A stretch of DNA of 64,000 bases from Streptomyces sulfonofaciens (GTDB lineage: Bacteria > Actinomycetota > Actinomycetes > Streptomycetales > Streptomycetaceae), in assembly GCF_014656295.1 (NCBI RefSeq), contig NZ_BNCD01000017.1, forward strand, positions 111,895 to 175,894. Reading direction: 5' to 3'. The position numbers and the translations under genes are program-made. Under the pieces are notes generated by a model that ran no database searches, was not told the DNA's origin, and was given only the letters and a program-made list of their open reading frames with translations. Positions 35,529-43,986 of this stretch are shown piece by piece (position 1 is the first letter of the stretch; each line of letters opens with the position of its first letter).

Positions 35529-37358
35529 ATGAGGCGACCAGACATGGGACGAGCGGACACTCGCACGAAGGACCACGGGCGCGGCCGGGGCGGGCACGTG
35601 ATGCGCAGGCTCGCGGCAGGGATCGCCACCACCACGGCGCTGGCGCTCGCCGCGCTCTTCGCGGCACCCGGAGCGGGGGCCACCGCCGACGCCGGCTACG
35701 ACGTCCTGGTCTTCTCCAAGACCGCGGGCTTCCGGCACGACTCCATCCCGGCGGGCATCCAGGCCATTACCGAACTCGGTGCCGCGAACGGCTTCACGGT
35801 GACGGCGACCGAGGACGCCGGCGCCTTCACCTCCGGCAACCTCGCGAAGTACGAGGCGGTCGTCTTCCTCAGCACCACGGGCGACGTCCTCGACGACACC
35901 CAGCAGAACGCCTTCCAGGCGTACGTGGACGGGGGCGGCGGCTACCTCGGCGTGCACGCCGCCGCCGACACCGAGTACGACTGGCCGTACTACGGCACCC
36001 TGGTCGGCGCCTGGTTCCAGAGCCACCCGGCGCCGCAGCAGGCCGTCGTGGTCACCGAGGACCACGACAACCCGGCGACGGCCGGCCTGGACGACCGGTG
36101 GGCCAGGACCGACGAGTGGTACAACTTCCGCACCAACCCCCGGCCCGACGTGCACGTCCTGCAGAGCCTGGACGAGTCCAGCTACAGCGGCGGCACCATG
36201 AACGGCGACCACCCCATCACGTGGTGCCACCCGCAGGGCCAGGGCCGGGCGTTCTACACGGGCATCGGCCACACCCGCGAGTCGTTCGCGGAAAGCCCCT
36301 TCCGGTCGCTGCTGCTCGGCGGGCTGCGGTACGCGGCGGGCGCGGTCGGGGCGGACTGCGGCCCACCCACCGCCCAGCAGCCCGGCGCGCTCTCGCAGGA
36401 CGTCCACCTCTTCTACTACCCCTGGTACGGCACACCGGAGGTGAACGGCGACTGGCGCCACTGGCAGCAGGGCGGGCACACGCCGCCCGAGGACATCGGC
36501 GCCGACCTCTACCCGAAGCTCGGTCCCTACGACTCGGGCGACGCCGACGGGGCCGTGGCCCAGCACATGAAGTGGGTACGGCAGTCGGGCGCCGGCGTCA
36601 TCGTCTACAGTTGGTGGGGCCGGGGCAGCTACGAGGACAATCTGGCCCGGGTCGTCCTGGACGCCGCACGGGCCGAGGGCGTCAAGGTGGCCTGGCACAT
36701 CGAGCCCTACCAGGGTCGCACCGGCGCATCCGTCGCCGACGACATCAGGTACATCGACGCCGCCTACGGGGACAGCCCGGCGTTCTACCGGTCCGCCGAC
36801 CACGGCAACCGCCCGGCGTTCTACGTCTTCGAAAGCCTCCGGATCGGCGACTGGTCGGCCCTGGACGCGGTGACCGGCGACAACATCGTGCTCGCGCAGA
36901 CCACCGACACCAGCAAGATCAGCCACTTCAACGGCCTGTACACCTACGACGGCATCGCCGGGGCCACCGCACCCGGCTGGAAGAACGCCGGTGACTACGC
37001 ACGGCAGCACGGCCTGGTCTGGTCGCCGTCCGTGGCACCCGGCTACGTCGACGACCGCGCGGTGCCCGGCAACACCACCCCGACCGTGGGCCGCGGGAAC
37101 GGCGCGACCTACGACCTGGAGTGGTCCAACGCCCTCGACCCCGCCATCGGCGGCTCACCCACCTGGGTGTCCGTCACCTCGTTCAACGAGTGGCACGAGG
37201 GCAGCCCCATCGAGCCGGCGGCCGGCGACCCACCCGCGGGGCACGGCTACCAGACCTACGACGGCGCCTACGGCAAGACCGGCGACGCGGCCGAGACCGC
37301 CTATCTCGACCGCACCGCCGAGTGGGTGGCGCAGTTCGAGGAGGTGCGCGAGAACTGA
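35529..37358 (+). CDS. Secreted ThuA-like domain fused to a GH99-type glycoside hydrolase
   Basis: The product of up to 609 residues carries an N-terminal signal peptide; the hydrophobic core follows MRRLAAGIATTT. A ThuA-like glutamine-amidotransferase-fold domain (about 55-275) contains FSKTAGFRHDSIPAGI and GGGGYLGVHAAADT. A GH99 domain (about 295-600) contains LFYYPWYGTPEVNGDW, VIVYSWWGRGS, WHIEPYQGR and FNEWHEGS. Glu554 and Glu557 in NEWHE are the spaced pair used by GH99 endomannosidases. The first ATG lies 1 bp after the dehydrogenase stop; ATGs at 35544 and 35601 are alternatives, the latter giving a standard signal peptide. The fusion is not one I know as a characterised enzyme. Substrate is unknown, mannan or mannosyl-type glycans by family. 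Confidence 0.85.
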   Translation: MRRPDMGRADTRTKDHGRGRGGHVMRRLAAGIATTTALALAALFAAPGAGATADAGYDVLVFSKTAGFRHDSIPAGIQAITELGAANGFTVTATEDAGAFTSGNLAKYEAVVFLSTTGDVLDDTQQNAFQAYVDGGGGYLGVHAAADTEYDWPYYGTLVGAWFQSHPAPQQAVVVTEDHDNPATAGLDDRWARTDEWYNFRTNPRPDVHVLQSLDESSYSGGTMNGDHPITWCHPQGQGRAFYTGIGHTRESFAESPFRSLLLGGLRYAAGAVGADCGPPTAQQPGALSQDVHLFYYPWYGTPEVNGDWRHWQQGGHTPPEDIGADLYPKLGPYDSGDADGAVAQHMKWVRQSGAGVIVYSWWGRGSYEDNLARVVLDAARAEGVKVAWHIEPYQGRTGASVADDIRYIDAAYGDSPAFYRSADHGNRPAFYVFESLRIGDWSALDAVTGDNIVLAQTTDTSKISHFNGLYTYDGIAGATAPGWKNAGDYARQHGLVWSPSVAPGYVDDRAVPGNTTPTVGRGNGATYDLEWSNALDPAIGGSPTWVSVTSFNEWHEGSPIEPAAGDPPAGHGYQTYDGAYGKTGDAAETAYLDRTAEWVAQFEEVREN

Positions 37359-37368
37359 GCTGTACGGA

Positions 37369-37404
37369 ACGGCTGCCGGAGCCCGCCCGGGCCCCGGCAG
37401 CCGT
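37369..37404 (+). terminator. Terminator hairpin after the ThuA-GH99 gene
   Basis: ACGGCTGCCGG (37369-37379) pairs exactly with CCGGCAGCCGT (37394-37404) around a 14-nt loop, starting 10 bp after the stop codon. Confidence 0.75.
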
Positions 37405-37780
37405 CCCGGGCGTGCCCGGCCGTCCCGACGGGCGCGGGTGCGGCAGGGCCCGGTTCCGCCGGCGCCGGTGCAGTGCGCCGTCGGCCGGCGGGGGCTGCGG
37501 CGGCACCCTTCGCACGGAACAGCCGCCGGGACCTTCCACTCGACCTGGTCGAGCTGCCCCTTGTGGCGCGTGAGCGATGCTCCGCACCGCATCCGGTGAT
37601 CACCGGATCGCCCGACCACCTGCGGCCGTGCACGCCCTGGGCAGCCGGTTCACAGCCGCAGGCAGACCGAGGAGTGCCCGGCTCGTTGCGAGGAGCAGGG
37701 GGCGGGAGGGGTGCGGCTGTGCGATCACCTCGGGCGGGGCGGCCGGGGGCGACGGTTCGCCGGGAGGTGCCGAGGAAGCC
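37405..37780. other. Gene-free region between ThuA-GH99 and ggt
   Basis: The two flanking genes converge. Apart from the hairpin on its left and the palindrome at 37591-37608, I see nothing that codes or folds strongly. Confidence 0.4.
37591..37608. promoter_or_regulatory. Perfect 18-bp palindrome between convergent genes
   Basis: ATCCGGTGATCACCGGAT is symmetric without a loop. It lies between the 3' ends of two convergent genes, where an operator is not expected. It may be a protein-binding site for chromosome organisation or a remnant. Confidence 0.45.
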
Positions 37781-39760
37781 TCACCAGCCCACCGCGGAAC
37801 CGTCCTTGCGGTGGTCGGAGGCCGCGCGGTAGACGCCGTTCACCGGGCCGTCGGGTCCGGTCGGCGCGGGGTGGTCGGCCTCGTGCTCGGGGGTGAAGTG
37901 GATGGCCTGGTAGCCGCCCATGGAGGAGGTGTCGGGGTCGGTGAGGTGGTGACCGAGCGCCTTCAGGCCCTCGCCCACCAGGTCGTACAACTCGGGCTCC
38001 AGGCCGAGGGTGTTCTCGTACTGGTTGTGGGCGAAGCGTGCCGCGTCGGCGGCGGCCTGCGGGTTCATACCGAGGTCGATCATGTTGACCAGCTCGGTGG
38101 CCTGGGCCTGCGGCTGCTCGGCGCCGCCCATGTTGCCGAAGGAGAGGACGGGGCGGCCGTCCTTCATCACGAACGCCGGTATCAGGGTGTGGTACGGGCG
38201 CTTGTGCGGGGCCACGACGTTCGGCGACTTGGGGTCGAGGTTGAAGAGGGCGCCGCGGTTCTGGAGCGGGAAGCCGTAGCCCGGCACGCTCAGGCCGGAG
38301 CCGAAGGTGTCGAAGATGCTGTAGATGAACGACGTCATGTTGCCCCACCGGTCGGCGGTGGTGAGGTAGACGGTGCCGGAGACGACCGAGCCGGGGTAGC
38401 GGGGGGTGCCGGCCCTGTGCGGGTCGATCCGGGCGCACAGCTCCTTGGCGTACTCCTTGCTCAGCAGCTTCTCCAGGGGCACGGTGACGAAGCGTGGGTC
38501 GCCCTGGTAGCGGTTGAGGTCGTCGTACGCGAGCTTCTTCGCCTCCACCAGCAGGTGCCAGAACTGCGGTGATCGCGGGCCGAGTCCGGCCAGGTCGTAG
38601 CCGAGCACGGGGCCGAACTGCTCGATGATGTTGAGCATGATCAGGGTGGCGAAGCCCTGGGTGTTGGGTGGCAGCTCGTAGACGTCGTAGCCGTGGTAGT
38701 TCACGGTGATGGGATCGACCCACTCGGCCCGGAAGTCCGCGAGGTCGGCGGGGTCCATGGCGCCGCCGACCTCGCGGATCTTGCGCACGACGGCGTCGGC
38801 TATGGCGCCGGTGTACATGGCGTCCCGGCCCTCGCGTGCGATCAGGCGGTACGCGGCGGCGAGGTGGGGGTTGCGGAAAACGCCGTACAGCGCCGGGGCC
38901 CTGCCGCCGGCGAGGAAGAACTCGGCCGAGTCGGCGTCCTTCGCCAGCAGGTCGACGGCACCGCTCCACTGGTGGTGGATGCGCTCGGTGAGGCCGAAAC
39001 CCTGCTCGGCCAGGTCGATGGAGGGCTTCAGCAGGGTGCCCAGGTCGCGGCTGCCGAAGCGGTCGACCAGCCGGTGCCAGCCCTCGACGGCGCCGGGTAC
39101 GGTGATGGTGTGGACGCCGCTCCCCGGCAGGCCGGTCTCCTGGGTGTAGCCCAGGTCGCGGAAGTGACCGGGGGTCCATGCCGAGGGGGCCCAGCCGCTG
39201 GAGTTGAGCCCGTGGAGCCTCCGGTCGGCGGCGTGGTAGTGGATGGCGAAGGAGTCGCCGCCGATGCCCGCGCTGTTGGGCTCGACGAGGCCGAGCATGG
39301 CGGCCGTCGCCACCGCGGCGTCGGCGGAGTTGCCGCCCTCCTGGAGGATGCGCAGCCCGGCCTGGGCGGCGACGGACTGGCTGGTGGCCACCACCCCGTT
39401 CCTGGCCAGTACTTCGGCGCGGGTCTGTCCGCCCCAGCCGCCGTCCCTGCTGCCGCGTACGGCCTTGATGGCGACTCCCGGCTCGGCTGCCGAGGCGGTG
39501 GGCCGGCCGAAGGGGGTGGCGCTGGCCCTCGTCGTCACGGGCCTGCGGGCGGCGGCACTCGTCGCGGCGCCGGTCGTGGTGGCGCGGGCGGGGGAGGAGT
39601 TCGCGAACTGCGCGGTGCCCACGGCGCCGAGGGCGGCGGCTGCGACGGCTCCGTTCAGCACGGTCCTGCGGGCAGGACTCGCGGCGGGGGCGGGGGCGGG
39701 GGCGGTGGGGGTGCTGTCTCGGGGGGCGTCGTCCTGGGAGGGGGCGGGTGCGTCGCTCAC
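37781..39760 (-). CDS. ggt: Gamma-glutamyltransferase, exported
   Basis: The 659-residue Ntn-hydrolase cleaves or transfers gamma-glutamyl groups of glutathione-like compounds. The N-terminus is a Tat-type signal: SPARRTVLNGAVAAAALGAV with a twin arginine. The proenzyme self-cleaves before Thr463 in SGTVYLTTAD, and the following RWGNMTSFIYSIFDTFGSG is the small-subunit substrate region. Motifs QEGGNSADAAVATAAMLG and PGAVEGWHRL are typical of the large subunit. The GTG at 39760 has GGAAGG 8 nt upstream. Streptomyces does not make glutathione in quantity, so natural substrates may be other gamma-glutamyl compounds or poly-glutamate fragments. Confidence 0.92.
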   Translation of the reverse strand: MSDAPAPSQDDAPRDSTPTAPAPAPAASPARRTVLNGAVAAAALGAVGTAQFANSSPARATTTGAATSAAARRPVTTRASATPFGRPTASAAEPGVAIKAVRGSRDGGWGGQTRAEVLARNGVVATSQSVAAQAGLRILQEGGNSADAAVATAAMLGLVEPNSAGIGGDSFAIHYHAADRRLHGLNSSGWAPSAWTPGHFRDLGYTQETGLPGSGVHTITVPGAVEGWHRLVDRFGSRDLGTLLKPSIDLAEQGFGLTERIHHQWSGAVDLLAKDADSAEFFLAGGRAPALYGVFRNPHLAAAYRLIAREGRDAMYTGAIADAVVRKIREVGGAMDPADLADFRAEWVDPITVNYHGYDVYELPPNTQGFATLIMLNIIEQFGPVLGYDLAGLGPRSPQFWHLLVEAKKLAYDDLNRYQGDPRFVTVPLEKLLSKEYAKELCARIDPHRAGTPRYPGSVVSGTVYLTTADRWGNMTSFIYSIFDTFGSGLSVPGYGFPLQNRGALFNLDPKSPNVVAPHKRPYHTLIPAFVMKDGRPVLSFGNMGGAEQPQAQATELVNMIDLGMNPQAAADAARFAHNQYENTLGLEPELYDLVGEGLKALGHHLTDPDTSSMGGYQAIHFTPEHEADHPAPTGPDGPVNGVYRAASDHRKDGSAVGW

Positions 39761-40172
39761 GGCACGGACCTTCCTATCTTCGGACTTTCGACAGACAGGG
39801 ACTTACCGGGGTGCCCGCCCCGGATGCGGCTCCGCGACGGGTGCGGAAGCAGCCACGGTCTATCACGTGGGTATTACACCTACAAGGCCGCGTTGTCCGA
39901 AATAGTTCTTCCGTGCCCCTTGACGCGTCATGTTCCGGCACGTCAGACGGGCGAGCCACGGAGGTCGCCTCGACAGCGACTTCCGGACGGTGCTGCCCCA
40001 CGCCCCGGGCTCTGTCCCGGCGGTCGGCGCCGTGCCGGTACGAGGCCGGGGGCGAGGCCGGCGGCGAGGCGGAGCGCGGTCCGGCGGGACGATGAGCGGG
40101 TGCCCCGCCACCGGCGACCCGGGCGCCCGGGTCCGGGAAGCACGGGAGGGCGAGCGGGGCCGCCCGCGCGGC
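39761..40172. other. Upstream region of ggt and 3' region of agmatine deiminase gene
   Basis: No gene is seen. The right-hand half is very GC-rich with GAGGCCGGCGGC-like repeats near 40041-40070. The stretch 39850-39930 is more AT-rich and contains CACGTG and is the likely ggt promoter region. I cannot assign firm boxes. Confidence 0.4.
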
Positions 40173-41312
40173 TCATCGGGGCGAGGGCTGCTGCTTGGTC
40201 GCGCAGTGGATCCCCCCGCCGCCCTCGGCGAGCGTGTTGATCTCCAACTGGACGACGGCGCGCCCCGGGTGGAGGTCCCTGATGAGGGCGGCCGCGCGTT
40301 GGTCCCCGGCCGGGTCGCCGAAGCGGGGGAGGAGCACAGCACCGTTGACGACGTAGTAGTTCGCGTACGAGGCGATGAAGTACCGTCCTCGTCTGCCGAT
40401 GCGGGTGGGGTCCGGCTCGGGCAGCTCGACGACGCGGAGTTCGCGTCCACGCGCGTCGGTCGCCGCCTTCAGGACCTGGCGTGCCTGGTGGTAGGCCCGA
40501 GTCCACAGGTCGGGCCTGGCACTGCTCGGCGGGCGGCTGATGACGACGGTTCCGGGTTCGACGAACCGGGCCACGGCGTCGATGTGGTAGTCGGTGATGT
40601 CTCTGCCCCGCAGCCCCGCGATCCAGATGACCTTGGAGACGCCGAGGCACCTCTTCAGAGCGCCCTCGATCCGGTCACGGGATCTGCCCGGATTGCGGTT
40701 GATGTTGACCAGGGAGCTCTCGGCCACGATCAGCGTGCGCTCTCCGTCGACCTCCAGCGCGCCGCCCTCCGTGGTGACGGGAGCGTCGATACGGCGCAGG
40801 CCCCTTTGCGAGAGGAGCCGGCGTGCGACGCGGGCGTCACGCTCGTGGGGCTGCTTGCCACCCCACCCGTTGAAGTGGAAGTCGACACCCGCGACCCGGC
40901 CGGAGCCGGTGACGAACGTCGGGCCGGAATCGCGCATCCACAAGTCGTCCACCGGGACAGAAGCGATCTCCACCGCGCCGCCGCACGCCCGCCGTGCCTC
41001 CGCCGCCTCCGACGGTGCGGCGAGCAGCGTCACCGGTTCGTGCTCGGCGACGGCGCGGGCGATGCCCGCCACGTCCTCCCGGACCGCGGGCAGGGCCTCC
41101 CGCCAACCCGAGTCGGAGGACGGCCAGGCCATGAACGTCCGCTCGTGCCTCTGCCACTCCGCCGGCATGTGCCACCGCACCGCGGGCTCGGCCGACGTCC
41201 GCCGCCCGTCCTCGTGCGCACCGGACGGCACCTCGCCCGCTCCCCGAACGCCCGCCGCACCGAACGCTGTCACAGCGCAGGACCCGAGAACCGCTCGCCG
41301 CGAGAAACCCAT
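40173..41312 (-). CDS. Exported agmatine deiminase family protein
   Basis: The 379-residue protein belongs to the porphyromonas-type peptidyl-arginine/agmatine deiminase family, which hydrolyses guanidino groups. The catalytic cysteine is Cys370 in GGGIHCATKQQ. Conserved substrate motifs are DDLWMRDSGPTF and HIDAVARF. The N-terminus SRRAVLGSCAVTAFGAAG is a twin-arginine signal, so the enzyme acts outside the cytoplasm, which is unusual for agmatine deiminases. It shares direction with ggt and the D,D-carboxypeptidase but is separated by 412 and 228 bp, so cotranscription is uncertain. Confidence 0.9.
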   Translation of the reverse strand: MGFSRRAVLGSCAVTAFGAAGVRGAGEVPSGAHEDGRRTSAEPAVRWHMPAEWQRHERTFMAWPSSDSGWREALPAVREDVAGIARAVAEHEPVTLLAAPSEAAEARRACGGAVEIASVPVDDLWMRDSGPTFVTGSGRVAGVDFHFNGWGGKQPHERDARVARRLLSQRGLRRIDAPVTTEGGALEVDGERTLIVAESSLVNINRNPGRSRDRIEGALKRCLGVSKVIWIAGLRGRDITDYHIDAVARFVEPGTVVISRPPSSARPDLWTRAYHQARQVLKAATDARGRELRVVELPEPDPTRIGRRGRYFIASYANYYVVNGAVLLPRFGDPAGDQRAAALIRDLHPGRAVVQLEINTLAEGGGGIHCATKQQPSPR

Positions 41313-41540
41313 GTCACGCCTCAGCAGAAAGAGTAGGAAGGGTGATGCTCACCGTAATCCGCGGGACTGCGTCTCGCGGGCGGCGCCACAGCCGCAGCGG
41401 TGGTGAACGTGTGCGCGAGATGTCGTGGGTGTCCTCGGACGGGAGCGGTCGGGGCACGGGAACGCGTATGCGAGGAGGGTGCCGTCCCCGGCGTCGGTAC
41501 CCGTGCGCGGGCGGCGGTGGTGGTCCGAGGTTGCCCGGCG

Positions 41541-42725
41541 TCAGGCCGAGGAGCGGCTCCTGGGACGCAGCGCCAGATAGCCCCAGCCCGCCATCAGGAG
41601 CGCCGCGGCACCCCCCGCCGCCAGTGTGCCGGTGCTGAACAGGGGCCTGGCCCGGGCCGCTGCGGAGCCCCTGGCGGCGGCGCGCACCACGCGGCGCTCC
41701 CCGGTGCGCTGCGGCAGCGTGCCGAGCGAACCGACCGGCCGCACCTCACCGGCCGCCGAGAAGCCCCAGTTCAGCAGGGAGCGCGCCTCGCTGTACACGG
41801 CGTGCCCCTCGCCGGCCTCCGGGTGCATCACCGTCACCAGGATGGTGCGCGAACCGCGGTGCGCCGCGGCGATGAGGGTGTTCCCCGCATGTGTGGTGTA
41901 GCCGTTCTTGACGCCGATGAGGCCCGCGTAGTGGCCCACGCCGTCCGCACCCGTCAGCAGCCGGTTGGTGTTCTGGATGGCGAACGGGCCGCGCCTGCCG
42001 GGGAACCGTGCGAAGCCCGTCGAGCAGTAGCGTGCGAACTGCTCGTCCGCGAGGCCCGCCCTGCCGAACACCGCGAGGTCGAAGGCGGAGGAGACCTGGC
42101 CACGCTCGTCGTAGCCGTCGGGCGTCACCACACGGGTGTCCCGCGCACCCAGCTCCAGCGCCTTCGCCTGCATCTGCCGCACCGTCGACCGCTGCCCGCC
42201 GATCATGGACGACAGGACGTGCACGGCGTCGTTGCCGGACCGCAGGAAGACGCCGCGCCACAGGTCCGCCACCCGGTAGGTGCGCCCGGGCTCCACCCCG
42301 ACGAGGCTGCTGCCCTCACCGACGCCGGCCAGTTCTCTCTCGGTGACCTTGTGCCGGGTGGCCGGGTCGAGCCGGGGCAGCGCGGTCAGCGCGAACAGCG
42401 ACTTGAGGGTGCTCGCCGGGGGCAGCTTCCGGTGGGCGTCGTGGGCGGCCAGCACCTCGCCCGTGCGGGCGTCCGCGACCAGCCACGACATGGACGACAC
42501 GTTCTGCGGCAGGGCCGGCGCTCCCGGCAACCGCCGCACCTGTGTGCCCGGCCGGTCGAGCAGCGACTGCGGCGGCGCGGGCCGGGGCTTCGGCGGCTCG
42601 GGCTCCATCGGGTGGGCGGCGCCGGTGTGGGCCGCGGCCGCCGGGCCGGGCAGCAGCAGCAGCGCACCGGCGGCGAGCACCGCGGCGCGGGCTGTCCGGC
42701 GGCAAGGGAGTGATCTGATGGCCAT
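41541..42725 (-). CDS. D-alanyl-D-alanine carboxypeptidase (penicillin-binding protein)
   Basis: The 394-residue exported serine peptidase of the S11 (DacA-like) family removes the terminal D-alanine from peptidoglycan stems. Catalytic motifs are Ser105-Lys108 (STLK), Ser163-Asn165 (SGN) and Lys273-Gly275 (KNG). A signal peptide (TARAAVLAAGALLLLPGPAAA) and a C-terminal hydrophobic anchor (about residues 362-382) place it outside the membrane. The ATG at 42725 gives a standard signal peptide; no strong ribosome site is visible. Its neighbour on the other side is an L,D-transpeptidase transcribed away from it, so both cell-wall enzymes share the 295-bp promoter region. Confidence 0.92.
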   Translation of the reverse strand: MAIRSLPCRRTARAAVLAAGALLLLPGPAAAAHTGAAHPMEPEPPKPRPAPPQSLLDRPGTQVRRLPGAPALPQNVSSMSWLVADARTGEVLAAHDAHRKLPPASTLKSLFALTALPRLDPATRHKVTERELAGVGEGSSLVGVEPGRTYRVADLWRGVFLRSGNDAVHVLSSMIGGQRSTVRQMQAKALELGARDTRVVTPDGYDERGQVSSAFDLAVFGRAGLADEQFARYCSTGFARFPGRRGPFAIQNTNRLLTGADGVGHYAGLIGVKNGYTTHAGNTLIAAAHRGSRTILVTVMHPEAGEGHAVYSEARSLLNWGFSAAGEVRPVGSLGTLPQRTGERRVVRAAARGSAAARARPLFSTGTLAAGGAAALLMAGWGYLALRPRSRSSA

Positions 42726-43020
42726 TCGGCCACGGTAGGAAACGCGGGCACGCCCCGCAGACCGGTTTGGCCCGGTTGGCCGTACGACCGGCCGGGCTGC
42801 CCGGCCGAACGGGGTACGGCCCGCGGGAGGCCCGCGACCACGGCCGCCGCCCGGTGCCCTGCGCACCCGCGGCGCCGGCCCCGCCGTCCGCTGGACCGGC
42901 CGCCCGGGCCGTGCTCCGCACGGGTGCTCCAAGGGCCGTTCGCCTGCCGTTCACCCGACCATCCGCGGGATTTGTCCGCTGCCGGGGAACCCGGCGCGGG
43001 GCCCGCTCGGTTGTGCAGGT
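42726..43020. other. Shared promoter region of two cell-wall genes
   Basis: No gene is seen. The carboxypeptidase is read leftwards and the L,D-transpeptidase rightwards from this stretch. It is very GC-rich; I could not assign clear -35 and -10 boxes on either strand. Confidence 0.35.
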
Positions 43021-43857
43021 GTGAGAGCTGACACCCGCCACGGCCGGCCCCGGCGGCCGACCCTGTTCCCGTACCGCCCCGGCCCCCGCGCCGCGCACCG
43101 CGCCGCCGTCCTGGCCCTGGTCGCCGCCGTCGCCGGCTGCGCCGCCCCGGCTGACCCGGGCGCACCACCGGGCGGTGGCGCGACGGGGGGCGCGCAGGGC
43201 CCCGCGGCACGGGCAGCGGCGCCCCAGCACCTCCCCGAGCGGCCCCGGCGGCACACCTCCCGCGCCCTGCCGCGCCGCCTGCCGGGCCTCGGCCCCCGGA
43301 CCCTGGCCCGCCTGCCCGCACACACGCGGCAGGCCCTGCTGGTCACCGGTACCGGCCGGAACACCTCCTCGGCGCGGGCCGTCCTCTACACCCGCAGCGC
43401 ACAGGGCTGGCGCCCCGGTGCCACCTGGCCCGCGCGGAACGCCCGCGACGGCTGGACCGACGACCACCACGCGGACGACCTGCGAACCCCCATCGGCGTG
43501 TTCACCCTCACCGACGCCGGCGGGCGCCGCCCCGCCCCGGGCACCCGTCTGCCCTACGACCGCTCGAACGCCTTCACCGCCACCGGCCGCGGTTTCAACG
43601 GCGAGTCCCTCGCCGGCTCCTTCGACTACGTCATCGCCATCGACTACAACCGCAGACCCGGCACCTCCCCCCTGGACTGGAGAAGGCCGCTCGGCGCGGC
43701 CAGGGGCGGCGGCATCTGGCTGCACGTCGACCACGACGGGCCCACCCACGGCTGCATCGCCCTGAGCGAGCAGCACATGAAGGAGCTGCTGCACCTGCTC
43801 GATCCGGCCCGCCATCCCGTCATCGTGATGGGCGACGCCGCCTCCCTGGAGCGCTGA
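43021..43857 (+). CDS. L,D-transpeptidase (YkuD family) lipoprotein
   Basis: The 278-residue protein has a lipobox (AVAGC, about residue 40), so it is anchored to the outer face of the membrane. A Pro/Ala-rich linker follows, and a YkuD catalytic domain spans about residues 100-275. The signature HVDHDGPTHGCIALSE contains His243 and nucleophile Cys245. Such enzymes make 3-3 cross-links in peptidoglycan or attach proteins to it. The start is a GTG at 43021 that matches the basic n-region of the signal. The gene ends near a compact hairpin at 43882-43896. Confidence 0.88.
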   Translation: MRADTRHGRPRRPTLFPYRPGPRAAHRAAVLALVAAVAGCAAPADPGAPPGGGATGGAQGPAARAAAPQHLPERPRRHTSRALPRRLPGLGPRTLARLPAHTRQALLVTGTGRNTSSARAVLYTRSAQGWRPGATWPARNARDGWTDDHHADDLRTPIGVFTLTDAGGRRPAPGTRLPYDRSNAFTATGRGFNGESLAGSFDYVIAIDYNRRPGTSPLDWRRPLGAARGGGIWLHVDHDGPTHGCIALSEQHMKELLHLLDPARHPVIVMGDAASLER

Positions 43858-43881
43858 GCGGGCGGGCGGCCGCCGCCCTGC

Positions 43882-43896
43882 GCCCCCGGCGGGGGC
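43882..43896 (+). terminator. Short terminator hairpin after the L,D-transpeptidase gene
   Basis: GCCCCC-GGC-GGGGGC is a perfect 6-bp stem with a 3-nt loop, beginning 25 bp after the stop codon. Confidence 0.6.
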
Positions 43897-43986
43897 CCGC
43901 GGCACCCCCGGCCCGGGGTGCTGCGATCGGGTCACGGGCCGGAGCGCCCGCCGCTGCCCGGTGCCCGCGGTGCCTAGCCTGGCTCC

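Noticed and set aside
33098..35683. Long open frame on the minus strand opposite the secreted sugar dehydrogenase (861 codons)
   Set aside because: Composition is typical of a mirror frame in GC-rich DNA; the plus-strand gene has a signal peptide and recognisable domains.
39774..40001. 75-codon minus-strand frame upstream of ggt
   Set aside because: It overlaps the likely ggt promoter, has odd Cys/Arg-rich composition and no ribosome site.
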